NCBI GenBank assembly: GCA_019115145.1
Contig: DXED01000016.1
Location: forward strand, 42,678 to 106,677
Source of the DNA: Claveliimonas intestinigallinarum
GTDB taxonomy: Bacteria; Bacillota; Clostridia; Lachnospirales; Lachnospiraceae
Direction of reading: 5' to 3'
DNA: 64,000 nucleotides
Part shown: piece by piece, positions 33,308 through 41,497 of the stretch
Position numbering within the stretch: the stretch's first letter is position 1
Layout: the number at the start of each line of letters is the position of its first letter
Translations under genes and position numbers: made by a program
The notes under the pieces: generated by a model
The model's database searches: none
Told to the model about the DNA's origin: nothing
What the model saw: only the letters and a program-made list of their open reading frames with translations

Positions 33308-33340
33308 TACTAGATTTTTTATAAAATATGAGGGGTCAAT

Positions 33341-34579
33341 ATGAACAGACAGAAAACACAAAGACATTTAAAGAGGCGCGTCCTCCCCGCCCTGCTCGCC
33401 GCTCTTCTCTCCTCCCTGCTCCTCGCCTCCTGTACCACCATTGACAGCGATGTGTACGGCGAGGAGGAGGTGCTGGACTACGTCCGCTCCGTCTGCCCGG
33501 ACGAGGAGTTTGAGCTGGTCTCATCAGAGCAGGTGGAGGACCGTCCCAAAAATGTAGAGTACACCTTCCGCTCCAGGGAGCGGGACCTCACATTCACAGC
33601 CAACAGCTATCTGAAAAACGTCACGATTGACGGGAGCAGCACAATTCTTTACTCAAAGGAAATCTCCTGCACCTACGTGTCGGAGATCCATGACCTCTAT
33701 TACGACAGGGCCGTCCGTATCCTGGAGGAGCTTCCCACCTACGACAACGGGTGGATCGGTCTTCTCTCCTTTGACGATCTCGGGCAGGTCGCTGAAGTCA
33801 TGGCCCGCGCGGGGGATGTTTACCGGGAGGAGCTTGACTACAATGACGAGGACTTTCTCTGGAACAATCCCCTGACAAGCGTGCACCTGGCCTGGTACCC
33901 TTCGCAGGAGGATATGGAAGCCCACCAGAGCTGGATCAACATGGCGGACTTTGGGATCAACGGACTCCGCTCTCAGGAGGAGCTGTACCAGCGGCTTGCC
34001 GATGAGTATGCACAGATGTGCGTGGACAACCAGCTGGACGAGTTAGCCGCTATCCCCGAGGAATACACCCGCGGTAAGCACATGACCAGACTGGACTCGA
34101 TTTATCTGGACGGTAAAAAAATGACCTACAACAGCCAGGAGGACTCCGTCAACCAGTGGTCCCTGATCACGGATCGTTTCTGCTACTGCTGGTACAGCCA
34201 GGAGACCGGCTCCTACATGCTTCCATGCGATATCGGATATGTCACCGACTCCGCCAGCGTGCCTCTGATCGTGCGGGAGTATGTCAGCGCCCTGGGCGGC
34301 AGCTACTGCCTGGAGCCGGAGGAGGGACTGTGGCTGTCATCCTGGAAGATCGGAGACGACACCTGGCAGATGGAGAGCCAGTTCTCCGATAATGCGATTA
34401 CGGAATTCAACGTGATGAAAAATGGAGAGCCTCTAAACCTTCCCTTTGTCACCGCGGACGAGGACACGGAGGTGGGTGCCCGCTTCTGCGTCGGCCTGAA
34501 GGTCGAGGATTTCGCCGGGCTCTTTGACCTGGACTATCGCATAGACGAAAGCACCAAGCGGATCGACTTCTATTCGTAG
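33341..34579 (+). CDS. Lipoprotein of unknown function
   Basis: 412 residues with a basic N-terminus, a hydrophobic segment and lipobox LASC (Cys at about residue 31), then an acidic extracellular region. No catalytic motif is recognised. TYDNGWIGLLSFDDLGQVAEV and NNPLTSVHLAWYPSQEDMEA suggest a folded domain of its own. ATGAGGGGTCAATATG provides the ribosome binding site. Next to a membrane protein of unknown function, divergent, so the two might act together, but nothing proves it. Confidence 0.6.
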   Translation: MNRQKTQRHLKRRVLPALLAALLSSLLLASCTTIDSDVYGEEEVLDYVRSVCPDEEFELVSSEQVEDRPKNVEYTFRSRERDLTFTANSYLKNVTIDGSSTILYSKEISCTYVSEIHDLYYDRAVRILEELPTYDNGWIGLLSFDDLGQVAEVMARAGDVYREELDYNDEDFLWNNPLTSVHLAWYPSQEDMEAHQSWINMADFGINGLRSQEELYQRLADEYAQMCVDNQLDELAAIPEEYTRGKHMTRLDSIYLDGKKMTYNSQEDSVNQWSLITDRFCYCWYSQETGSYMLPCDIGYVTDSASVPLIVREYVSALGGSYCLEPEEGLWLSSWKIGDDTWQMESQFSDNAITEFNVMKNGEPLNLPFVTADEDTEVGARFCVGLKVEDFAGLFDLDYRIDESTKRIDFYS

Positions 34580-34594
34580 GCGCATAACGCATCT

Positions 34595-34640
34595 AAAAAA
34601 GGCATCCTCCGGAGCTTCCGCTCCGTAAGATGCCTTTTCT
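34595..34640. terminator. Bidirectional terminator between the lipoprotein gene and ilvC
   Basis: Outer arms AAAAGGCATC/GATGCCTTTT and inner CGGAG/CTCCG, with T-runs on both strands (TTTTCTTC on plus, TTTTTTAG on minus). Confidence 0.8.
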
Positions 34641-34670
34641 TCATCTCTTTTATATATGTAGGATTTCTGA

Positions 34671-35690
34671 TTAGTTGTTGATCAGCTTGTCCTCGCCGTT
34701 CCAGCTGTAAAGCTTTCTGATCTCTTCTCCGACCTTCTCTGACGGATGCTCTGCAGCCAGCTTTCTCATGGCCTTGAAGTGAACCTGACGTCCGGCGTCT
34801 GACATATCCAGCAGGAACTCTTTTGCGAAGGAGCCGTCCTGGATATCGGAGAGGATCTTCTTCATAGCCTTCTTTGTATCCTCTGTGATGATCTTCGGTC
34901 CTGTGATGTAATCACCGTACTCTGCTGTGTTGGAGATGGAGTATCTCATTCCGGCAAAACCGCTCTGGTAGATCAGGTCTACGATCAGCTTCATCTCGTG
35001 GATACACTCAAAGTATGCGTTTCTCGGATCATATCCTGCCTCGCACAGTGTCTCAAATCCAGCCTGCATCAGAGCGCATACGCCGCCGCAAAGAACAGCC
35101 TGCTCACCGAAGAGGTCTGTCTCTGTCTCAACACGGAAGGTTGTCTCCAGAAGTCCGGCTCTTGCTCCGCCGATAGCCAGTCCGTAAGCCAGTGCACGGT
35201 CCCAGGCCTTTCCTGTTGCGTCCTGCTCAACAGCGATCAGGCAGGGAGTTCCTTTTCCAGCCTGGTACTCGCTTCTTACTGTGTGGCCCGGAGCCTTCGG
35301 AGCGATCATAGTAACATCCACGTTCTTCGGCGGCTTGATGCATCCGAAATGGATGTTGAAGCCGTGTGCGAACATCAGCATGTTGCCCTCTTCCAGGTTC
35401 GGCTCGATGTCCTTCTTGTACATATCAGCCTGCTTCTCATCGTTGATCAGGATCATGATCACGTCAGCCTGCTTTGCGGCCTCTGCTGCTGTGTATACCT
35501 TAAATCCCTGTGCCTCAGCCTTGGCCCAGGACTTGCTTCCCTCGTAAAGTCCTACGATGACATCGCATCCGGACTCTTTCAGGTTCAGCGCGTGGGCATG
35601 TCCCTGGCTTCCGTATCCGATGATTGCGATCTTCTGTCCTTCCAGTGCTGATAAATTACAGTCTTCCTGGTAAAAAATTCTTGCTGCCAT
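34671..35690 (-). CDS. ilvC: Ketol-acid reductoisomerase (NADP+)
   Basis: Second step of valine/isoleucine synthesis. 339 residues, class I length. Rossmann motif IAIIGYGSQGHAHALNLKES, then IAPKAPGHTVRSEYQAGKGT and a C-terminal knot domain with LCGGVCALMQAGFETLCEAG and EIRKLYSWNGEDKLINN. It follows ilvN by 66 bases and probably shares its promoter. Confidence 0.97.
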   Translation of the reverse strand: MAARIFYQEDCNLSALEGQKIAIIGYGSQGHAHALNLKESGCDVIVGLYEGSKSWAKAEAQGFKVYTAAEAAKQADVIMILINDEKQADMYKKDIEPNLEEGNMLMFAHGFNIHFGCIKPPKNVDVTMIAPKAPGHTVRSEYQAGKGTPCLIAVEQDATGKAWDRALAYGLAIGGARAGLLETTFRVETETDLFGEQAVLCGGVCALMQAGFETLCEAGYDPRNAYFECIHEMKLIVDLIYQSGFAGMRYSISNTAEYGDYITGPKIITEDTKKAMKKILSDIQDGSFAKEFLLDMSDAGRQVHFKAMRKLAAEHPSEKVGEEIRKLYSWNGEDKLINN

Positions 35691-35756
35691 TTTTACATTC
35701 CTCCTAAAATATAATCTTTATATTGTTAAAGGCTTTAGTCCTTTAGCATGCACATT

Positions 35757-36299
35757 TTACTTGGCACCGTCGTCCGGGTTCCATGTCCTCTTCTGTCCGT
35801 TCTCGTCAATCACAGTGATGTTCTTGACTCCTCTGGACAGTCCGGTAATTCCGGTTCTCGCCAGCTCCAGTATCTCATAGCCGTCAAGGAGATTTAAGAA
35901 AGCCTCCAGCTTGGACTGATTTCCTGTCAGCTCCAGCATCAGGGACTCCTTCTCCACATCCACCACCTTGGCCCGGAAAATATCTGCCACGGAGATGATC
36001 TCCGCCCTCTGGGCCGCGTTGGCTCTCACCTTCACCATGATCAGCTCGCGGTAAACGGACTCGCCCTCTTTCAGCACCTTGATCTCAATGACATCCTCCA
36101 GCTTGCGTACCTGCTTCTCAATCTGAGAGAGGATCAGCTCGTCGCCACTTGACACGATCGTAATTCTTGTAAAGCGGGGATCGGCGGTCACACCTGCGGT
36201 AATGCTGTCGATACTGTAGCCCCGCCGGCTGAAAAGTCCTGAAATTCGACTCAGCACACCCGGCGTGTTGTCAACCAGCAGTGAAAATACCCTATTCAT
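35757..36299 (-). CDS. ilvN: Acetolactate synthase small (regulatory) subunit
   Basis: Valine-sensing partner of the large subunit IlvB. 180 residues from ATG 36299 (AGAGGTGCAGATATG). N-terminal ACT domain NRVFSLLVDNTPGVLSRISG with RGYSIDSITAGVTADP, then the second ACT-like domain ELTGNQSKLEAFLNLLDGYE with ELARTGITGLSRG. No ilvB is adjacent. The large subunit must be encoded elsewhere. Confidence 0.92.
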   Translation of the reverse strand: MNRVFSLLVDNTPGVLSRISGLFSRRGYSIDSITAGVTADPRFTRITIVSSGDELILSQIEKQVRKLEDVIEIKVLKEGESVYRELIMVKVRANAAQRAEIISVADIFRAKVVDVEKESLMLELTGNQSKLEAFLNLLDGYEILELARTGITGLSRGVKNITVIDENGQKRTWNPDDGAK

Positions 36300-36329
36300 A
36301 TCTGCACCTCTTTTCATTTGATTTTTTCA

Positions 36330-36354
36330 AAAACAGAGTGCGTTCTGTTTTTTT
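36330..36354 (-). promoter_or_regulatory. 5'-end hairpin of the ilvN-ilvC mRNA
   Basis: AAAACAGA/TCTGTTTT arms immediately after the -10 element, so the stem would sit at the very 5' end of the transcript. It could protect the mRNA or act as a weak terminator. No T-box features are seen. Confidence 0.45.
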
Positions 36355-36383
36355 ATAATAGCAATTCTATATAGTTTTGTCAA
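36355..36383 (-). promoter_or_regulatory. Strong sigma-A promoter of ilvN-ilvC
   Basis: TTGACA (36383-36378), 17-base spacer ending in TGC, TATTAT (36360-36355) on the minus strand. Confidence 0.85.
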
Positions 36384-36431
36384 GCAGTTTCCAGAAACTT
36401 TTATTTTCAGGAAATTTTGCTTCCGTAAATC

Positions 36432-38243
36432 CTACTTCTGCCCCTCTATTTTCTCGGCCAGCTCTGTCAGATAGACCCACCGTTCCATCTTCTCGTCCAG
36501 CTCTGCCTGCGCCTGCTCCTTTTTCTCCATCAGCTCCCCAAGCTTTGCCGAGTTAGTAGCGTTGGCCATAATCTCCCCGTCCAGCTCCTCGAGCTTCTCC
36601 TCCAGGGCCGCTATGTCCTCATCAATGGTCTCGTACTCTCTCTGTTCTTTGTAGGAGAATTTGAGCTTTGCGTTCCTGTGCTGCTTCCAGTCCTTCGCCC
36701 CGCTCTTATCCTGTGCTTCTGCCTCGCTCTTCTTTCCCGGAGCCTGACTGTGGATCCCGGCGGAAATCTCCTCCTCCCGCCCCTTTGTCTCGATGTAGTC
36801 CGTATAGCCTCCCTCATACTGTCTGAGAGCTCCTCCTCCGCAGAACTCAAAGATCCGGTCCGCCACATTGTCCAGGAAATACCGATCATGAGAGACAGTC
36901 ACTACGATCCCTGTAAAGGCGGACAGGTAGTCCTCCAGGATCGTCATGGTGGGGATGTCCAGGTCGTTGGTGCACTCGTCAAGGACGAGGAAATTGGGGT
37001 TTGACTGCAGGATCCCAAGCAGGTAGAGCCGCTTCTTCTCTCCGCCGGACAGCTTTCCAACCGAAGAATACTGCATTTCCGGCGTAAAGAGAAAGCGCTC
37101 CAGCATCTGGGAGGCGCTTATCCTGCCCTCCTTTGTCTGCACATACTCGCCTATATCCTTAACATAGTCGATGACTCTCTGCTCTGTGTCCATCTGGGGC
37201 AGCTCCTGGGAGAAATAAGCTATCCGCACAGTCTCCCCCACTTCCACCTGTCCGCCATCCGGCTCCACCTCCCCGGCAATGATCTTCAGCAGGGTGGATT
37301 TTCCGCAGCCGTTGGGCCCCACGATCCCCACCTTCTGATTTTTCAGGAAAATGTAGTCAAAATCCCGGATAATCACATTTTCGCCATAGCTCTTGCTGAT
37401 GTGGTGCAGCTCCACCGTCTTCCTGCCCATCCTCGTCTCCACCGAATCGATCTGGGCCGTCTCCTTAGCCACAGGGGCCGCCTGGCTCTTGAGCGCCTCC
37501 AGCCTCTCCAGCCGCGCTCTCTGCTTGGTGGATCTGGCGCGGCATCCCCTCCTGGCCCACTCCAGTTCCATCCGAAGGACGCTCTTTCTCTTTCTCTCCG
37601 AGGCAAGCTCACTCTCCTCCCTGGCCGCCTTCAGCTCAAGGAACTGTGAATAATTCGCCTCGTATCCGTAAATCTTTCCCCAGTCAATTTCCAGAATTCT
37701 GTCTGTCACCTTGTCCAGAAAATACCGGTCGTGAGTCACCATCAGAACAGTGCCCCGGAAGGATTTCAGATAGTCCTCCAGCCAGCTGATCATCTCCTGA
37801 TCCAGGTGGTTGGTGGGCTCGTCCAGAAGCAGCACATCAAAGGAGTCCGCCAGCAGCCTGGCCATGGCGGTCCGCTTCTTCTGCCCGCCGGACAGGGTAT
37901 CGATGGGGGCTTCCCAGTCCGTGATGCCCAGCTCATTGAGATTGCTCTGCACCTTCCAGTCCATATCCGGATCCCCGCTGAAGGCCCAGGAGGAGACCGT
38001 GGCCCCGTCCTCAAACTGAGGCGTCTGTGAGAGGTAGGCCATGCGGATGCCGCTGCGGGTCACGATCTGCCCCTCATCCGGTGTCTCCAGCCCTGCCACA
38101 AGGCGCAGGAGGGTGGTCTTTCCGGTCCCGTTGATGCCGATGATCCCCACCTTGTCCCCCTCCTGCACGCCGTAGGAGGCGTCCTCAAAAATCGTCTTGC
38201 CGCCAAAAACCTTGCTGATATGTTCAATGTTGATGATATTCAT
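36432..38243 (-). CDS. ABC-F family ATPase (Uup-like)
   Basis: Soluble twin-ATPase protein of the ribosome-associated ABC-F class, 603 residues. First ATPase: GINGTGKTTLLRLV and DTLSGGQKKRTAMARLL with LLLDEPTNHLD. Second: GPNGCGKSTLLKII and KLSGGEKKRLYLLG, with the Walker B as LVLDECTNDLD, where the usual Pro is Cys. The linker (RRGCRARSTKQRARLERLE) and a C-terminal coiled coil of about 75 residues match Uup rather than antibiotic-resistance types. It probably works on stalled ribosomes or in DNA-transposition-related phenotypes. No partner genes are adjacent. Confidence 0.88.
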   Translation of the reverse strand: MNIINIEHISKVFGGKTIFEDASYGVQEGDKVGIIGINGTGKTTLLRLVAGLETPDEGQIVTRSGIRMAYLSQTPQFEDGATVSSWAFSGDPDMDWKVQSNLNELGITDWEAPIDTLSGGQKKRTAMARLLADSFDVLLLDEPTNHLDQEMISWLEDYLKSFRGTVLMVTHDRYFLDKVTDRILEIDWGKIYGYEANYSQFLELKAAREESELASERKRKSVLRMELEWARRGCRARSTKQRARLERLEALKSQAAPVAKETAQIDSVETRMGRKTVELHHISKSYGENVIIRDFDYIFLKNQKVGIVGPNGCGKSTLLKIIAGEVEPDGGQVEVGETVRIAYFSQELPQMDTEQRVIDYVKDIGEYVQTKEGRISASQMLERFLFTPEMQYSSVGKLSGGEKKRLYLLGILQSNPNFLVLDECTNDLDIPTMTILEDYLSAFTGIVVTVSHDRYFLDNVADRIFEFCGGGALRQYEGGYTDYIETKGREEEISAGIHSQAPGKKSEAEAQDKSGAKDWKQHRNAKLKFSYKEQREYETIDEDIAALEEKLEELDGEIMANATNSAKLGELMEKKEQAQAELDEKMERWVYLTELAEKIEGQK

Positions 38244-38404
38244 AAGTAAAACCTCTTTTCATTTTCCTTTGCCGCTGGCGAAAACACTTGCGGCAAACCA
38301 CTGCACATGACGCTATTTTATAGGATTTCTTTTCTCCCGGCAAGTCCATAGGAGTAAAAATGGCCTCTGCAAATGCTGCGATCAAACTATATTCCTGAAT
38401 TCTA

Positions 38405-38435
38405 TTGACTGTTCCCCGGGGGCACATGCTATAAA
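38405..38435 (+). promoter_or_regulatory. MerR-type promoter with 19-base spacer
   Basis: TTGACT (38405-38410), a 19-base spacer containing the dyad CCCCGGGG, then TATAAA (38430-38435). An over-long spacer with a central dyad is the hallmark of promoters activated by MerR proteins. It drives the merR-type gene itself. Confidence 0.65.
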
Positions 38436-38470
38436 GAGCATAGAAAAACTGAGATTGGAGGATACAAGCC

Positions 38471-39355
38471 ATGAAGATAAAGGAAGCAGAAGAAAGAACC
38501 GGGCTGACCCGCAAGGCCATTCGGTACTATGAGTCAAACGGGCTGATTCATCCCGCCCAGCCGGAAGAAAACGGATATAAGGACTATGACGAGGAGACGA
38601 TACGCTCCCTCCTCCTCATCAGGAAGCTGCGCCTGCTCGACTTTTCCGTTCCTCAGATCCGCCAATATCTGAGCGGGGATGACCCCTCACGCCTTCTGAA
38701 AAAAAGAATACAGGAGGAACAGCAGACGCTCAGCAAGGCAAAGCAGACGATACGCCTTCTGGAAAAGATAAAACGAGGGGAAAATCTGGAAACTCTGGAT
38801 GTGGAGGCGCTTCTCCTTAGCGACGCCCTCACAGAGACCCGGCGTATCCTGTCCGGCAACCTGATATTTGCCATGGCAAACCTGGGCTCCTTTCTGGTCA
38901 TCACAGCGCTCCTCATTCTCCAGATGATGCGGCATCCCTCTTTTACGCTCCCGCCCTATCTTCTGATGATCCAGTGCTCTCTCACCGCCATCCTGGGCAT
39001 CTGGAAGAGCCGGCTTAAGAAGAAAGCTCTTGAAAGGGGCGCCTTCCTGCGGATGGTCATGCCCGCGGAGGCCGCTCTCCTCTTTTTGCTGTGTGCCTTC
39101 ACCTTTGCCGTGGCCGGGCAGATGATACTGAGCCGCATCTGGCTGATCCGGGCCGCCGTCCTCCAGCCAGGCGGTGGTCCGGCTGTGGCCGCCGCGGTGG
39201 CTCTCCAGGGTCTCTGCCTTCTCCTCTACGCTGCCCTGGATCTTGTCATGGTCATCCTGCCCTTTACTTCCGCTATGCGCAGCCGGGCAGAGTTTACCAC
39301 CTGGAGGCAGCCCACAGACCTGCAGCCACGCCGGCAAGGCACCCCAGGACACTGA
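38471..39355 (+). CDS. Membrane-anchored MerR family transcriptional regulator
   Basis: 294 residues. An N-terminal winged helix (MKIKEAEERTGLTRKAIRYY; ENGYKDYDEETIRSLLLIRK) and dimerisation coiled coil are followed by four hydrophobic segments (about 129-153, 160-182, 195-222, 236-266). This differs from the usual soluble effector-binding domain, so the protein is probably membrane-bound and senses a membrane or envelope signal. No other gene follows on this strand, so the visible target is its own 19-base-spacer promoter. The last 62 bases overlap the convergent crcB gene. Confidence 0.82.
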   Translation: MKIKEAEERTGLTRKAIRYYESNGLIHPAQPEENGYKDYDEETIRSLLLIRKLRLLDFSVPQIRQYLSGDDPSRLLKKRIQEEQQTLSKAKQTIRLLEKIKRGENLETLDVEALLLSDALTETRRILSGNLIFAMANLGSFLVITALLILQMMRHPSFTLPPYLLMIQCSLTAILGIWKSRLKKKALERGAFLRMVMPAEAALLFLLCAFTFAVAGQMILSRIWLIRAAVLQPGGGPAVAAAVALQGLCLLLYAALDLVMVILPFTSAMRSRAEFTTWRQPTDLQPRRQGTPGH

Positions 39356-39662
39356 GCAGCATATAGGTCACAGCAAGGCCCGGATGCCCCTTCTCCAGGA
39401 GCTGCCATGCCTCCAGGGAGAAGGTGGAAAAGGTGGTAAAGCCACCGCACACTCCCGTCTTCAGAAAGAGCACCAGCCCCTCAGGGGCCTGCCTCCTGGC
39501 CGCCATCCCGGCGATCACGCCGATGGCCAGGGCCCCCAGCAGATTGGTCGCAAGGGTCAGCACCGGGAAAGTGCCCTTGTAGGGCAGAAGGCTGACAGCG
39601 TAGCGGAGCATGGCTCCCACGGCCCCGCCCAGGCCCACAAAAATAAAGCTCGCAAGCTGCAT
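39294..39662 (-). CDS. crcB: Fluoride channel CrcB/Fluc
   Basis: Fluoride export channel subunit, 122 residues from ATG 39662 (AGAGGTGAATGAGATG). Four helices with FVGLGGAVGAMLRY, TNLLGALAIG and GVCGGFTTFSTFSLE, the channel motifs. Fluc channels are dimers. Only one gene is present here, so a homodimer or a distant partner is implied. No fluoride riboswitch is visible upstream. The 3' end overlaps the merR-type gene on the other strand. Confidence 0.93.
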   Translation of the reverse strand: MQLASFIFVGLGGAVGAMLRYAVSLLPYKGTFPVLTLATNLLGALAIGVIAGMAARRQAPEGLVLFLKTGVCGGFTTFSTFSLEAWQLLEKGHPGLAVTYMLLSVLGCLAGVAAGLWAASRW

Positions 39663-39749
39663 CTCATTCACCTCTCTCAAAATCATTTCTCTTGTAAAAT
39701 CATTTTCCGGCAAAGATCATTTCTTCGGGAAACTAAATTTTATCGCGCA

Positions 39750-39780
39750 GACAAAGGGCAGGACCGTCAAGGCCCTGCCC
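39750..39780 (-). terminator. Terminator of cstA
   Basis: GGGCAGGGCC/GGTCCTGCCC imperfect stem (39780-39756) followed by TTTGTCT on the minus strand, 34 bases after the cstA stop. The T-run is short. Confidence 0.6.
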
Positions 39781-39813
39781 CTCTCTATGCAAAGTGTATA
39801 TGGTTCTGTTACA

Positions 39814-41289
39814 TTATGCGTTCTGCGCCTTGCGTGCCGCGCGCTTTTTGCCGTACCAGATAATGAGTGCGACATAAACGGCTGCCGCAATGACACCGAT
39901 CACATAGGATGCGCCCCACGGTACATTGAAGCCGATCTTGGCGTTTACAATGTATGTAATTGTGACAAAGGCATACCATGCGCCCGGGATCAGAGGCATC
40001 CAGACAAATTTTGCTTTTCCGTTCTCAAACATCCATACAGAGATGGCGATGAAGGCGAACAGCGACAGCGTCTGGTTTGACCATGCGAAGTAACGCCACA
40101 GGATGTTGAATCCTTCCGCATTGCTCTTTGCAAATACAAGGATGACAGCAACCAGGATGAAGATAACAGCTGCCAGGCCCAGACGTTTTTTCACATTTTT
40201 CTGATCAAGGTGAAGGGCATCAGAGATGGCCATACGCAGGGAGCGAAGGGCTGTATCTCCGGATGTGATGGGAAGTACGATGACGCCCAGAAGAGCGATC
40301 ACGCCGCCCACAGGTCCAAGGATATCCTTGCAGACAACACCGATGGTAGCTGTGGCAAGTGAAGCATCCGCAGCCTGCAGTCCCAGGTTGTAAACGCCCA
40401 TGGCGCCTGCAGCCCAAACCATAGCGATGAATCCCTCCAGAACCATCATGTTGTAGAATGTCATGCGGCCCTGGCGCTCGCTCTTCATTGTACGGGAGAT
40501 GATGGCTGTCTGTGTGGAGTGGAATCCAGACAGAATACCACATGCCACCGTGATGAAGAAGATCGGGATAAAGTGGTTTGCACTGAAATAGTCACCGTAG
40601 GATACAAGAGCGCCGTTCCAGTTGTCCCAGATGTTGATCAGCGGGTAGCCCTTTGCAAAAAGGCCGACAAATACGCCGAGTGCGGAGAACAGAAGGATTG
40701 CTCCGAAGATCGGGTAGATACGTCCGATGATCTTGTCGATGGGGAATACAGTAGCGACCAGGTAGTAAACAAAGATCACACCGTAGATCACCCATGTGGA
40801 AACGGAGGTTGCCTTTCCGTCAAAGCCGAACACCTGTGTCGCGGCAATGTCGCCAGGTGTGTAGATAAATACAGCGCCTACCAGAAGAAGCAGCAGACTG
40901 CAGAAAATCTGGTAAACAGTGTACACGCCTTTGTTGCTGTATCTGCGGATCATATCCGGCATCTGTGTACCTCCGTCACGCAGACAGATCATACCGGAAA
41001 AGTAATCGTGCATAGCGCCGCCGATAATATTTCCGATAGGGATCGTGATAAATGCGATAGGCCCGAAAAGAATTCCCTGGATAGGTCCAAGGATCGGGCC
41101 TGTACCTGCAATATTCAGCAGGTTGATCAGACTGTTCTTCCACTCTCTCATGGGAACATAGTCCAGACCGTCCTGTTTTGTGTAGGCAGGAGTCTTCCTG
41201 TCATCAGGCCCAAATACATGCTCGCAGAATTTGCCGTACAGCGCAGCGCCGACGAACAGGATCACGAGACCGATAATAAAAGTTGCCAT
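39814..41289 (-). CDS. cstA: Carbon starvation protein CstA-type peptide/pyruvate transporter
   Basis: Polytopic transporter of 491 residues, a short CstA form. DGLDYVPMREWKNSLINLLN and NIAGTGPILGPIQGILFGPI define the family N-terminal half. GFHSTQTAIISRTMKSERQG and LPITSGDTALRSLRMAI lie in the second half. Likely substrates are peptides or pyruvate. The lone gene has a strong promoter overlapped by an inverted repeat (41331-41355). Confidence 0.92.
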   Translation of the reverse strand: MATFIIGLVILFVGAALYGKFCEHVFGPDDRKTPAYTKQDGLDYVPMREWKNSLINLLNIAGTGPILGPIQGILFGPIAFITIPIGNIIGGAMHDYFSGMICLRDGGTQMPDMIRRYSNKGVYTVYQIFCSLLLLLVGAVFIYTPGDIAATQVFGFDGKATSVSTWVIYGVIFVYYLVATVFPIDKIIGRIYPIFGAILLFSALGVFVGLFAKGYPLINIWDNWNGALVSYGDYFSANHFIPIFFITVACGILSGFHSTQTAIISRTMKSERQGRMTFYNMMVLEGFIAMVWAAGAMGVYNLGLQAADASLATATIGVVCKDILGPVGGVIALLGVIVLPITSGDTALRSLRMAISDALHLDQKNVKKRLGLAAVIFILVAVILVFAKSNAEGFNILWRYFAWSNQTLSLFAFIAISVWMFENGKAKFVWMPLIPGAWYAFVTITYIVNAKIGFNVPWGASYVIGVIAAAVYVALIIWYGKKRAARKAQNA

Positions 41290-41330
41290 ATGTTTCCCTC
41301 CTTTTTCTCATTCCATAAACTACACTTTTA

Positions 41331-41355
41331 CGCACTAATTTAGTATAACAGTGCG
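41331..41355. promoter_or_regulatory. Inverted repeat over the cstA -10 element, operator candidate
   Basis: CGCACT (41331-41336) and AGTGCG (41350-41355) flank the -10 box symmetrically with 13 bases between. A repressor bound here would block RNA polymerase. The repressor is unknown. Confidence 0.5.
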
Positions 41356-41370
41356 AATTTTAAAAGTAAA
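41342..41370 (-). promoter_or_regulatory. Sigma-A promoter of cstA
   Basis: TTTACT (41370-41365), 17-base spacer, TATACT (41347-41342) on the minus strand. Confidence 0.75.
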
Positions 41371-41433
41371 GAAACTTTTTTAATCAATATCTCTTGATCC
41401 ATTTTAATATTTTTTTCAGTATTCCGACTATTC

Positions 41434-41462
41434 TTCTCATTTTTTTACCAAAGTGATATAAT
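41434..41462 (+). promoter_or_regulatory. Extended -10 promoter of the MoxR/VWA operon
   Basis: TTCTCA (41434-41439), 17-base spacer ending in TGA, TATAAT (41457-41462). The predicted transcription start is only about 30 bases before the GTG start codon. Confidence 0.65.
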
Positions 41463-41497
41463 ACACCTGTCATTTTATGAGGAAGCGAGGGACCATT

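Noticed and set aside
36300..36431. T-box riboswitch upstream of ilvN
   Set aside because: The space is too short and has no T-box sequence. Only a small hairpin is seen.
39663..39813. Fluoride riboswitch upstream of crcB
   Set aside because: Looked for the conserved riboswitch core. Only the cstA terminator hairpin and AT-rich sequence are present.
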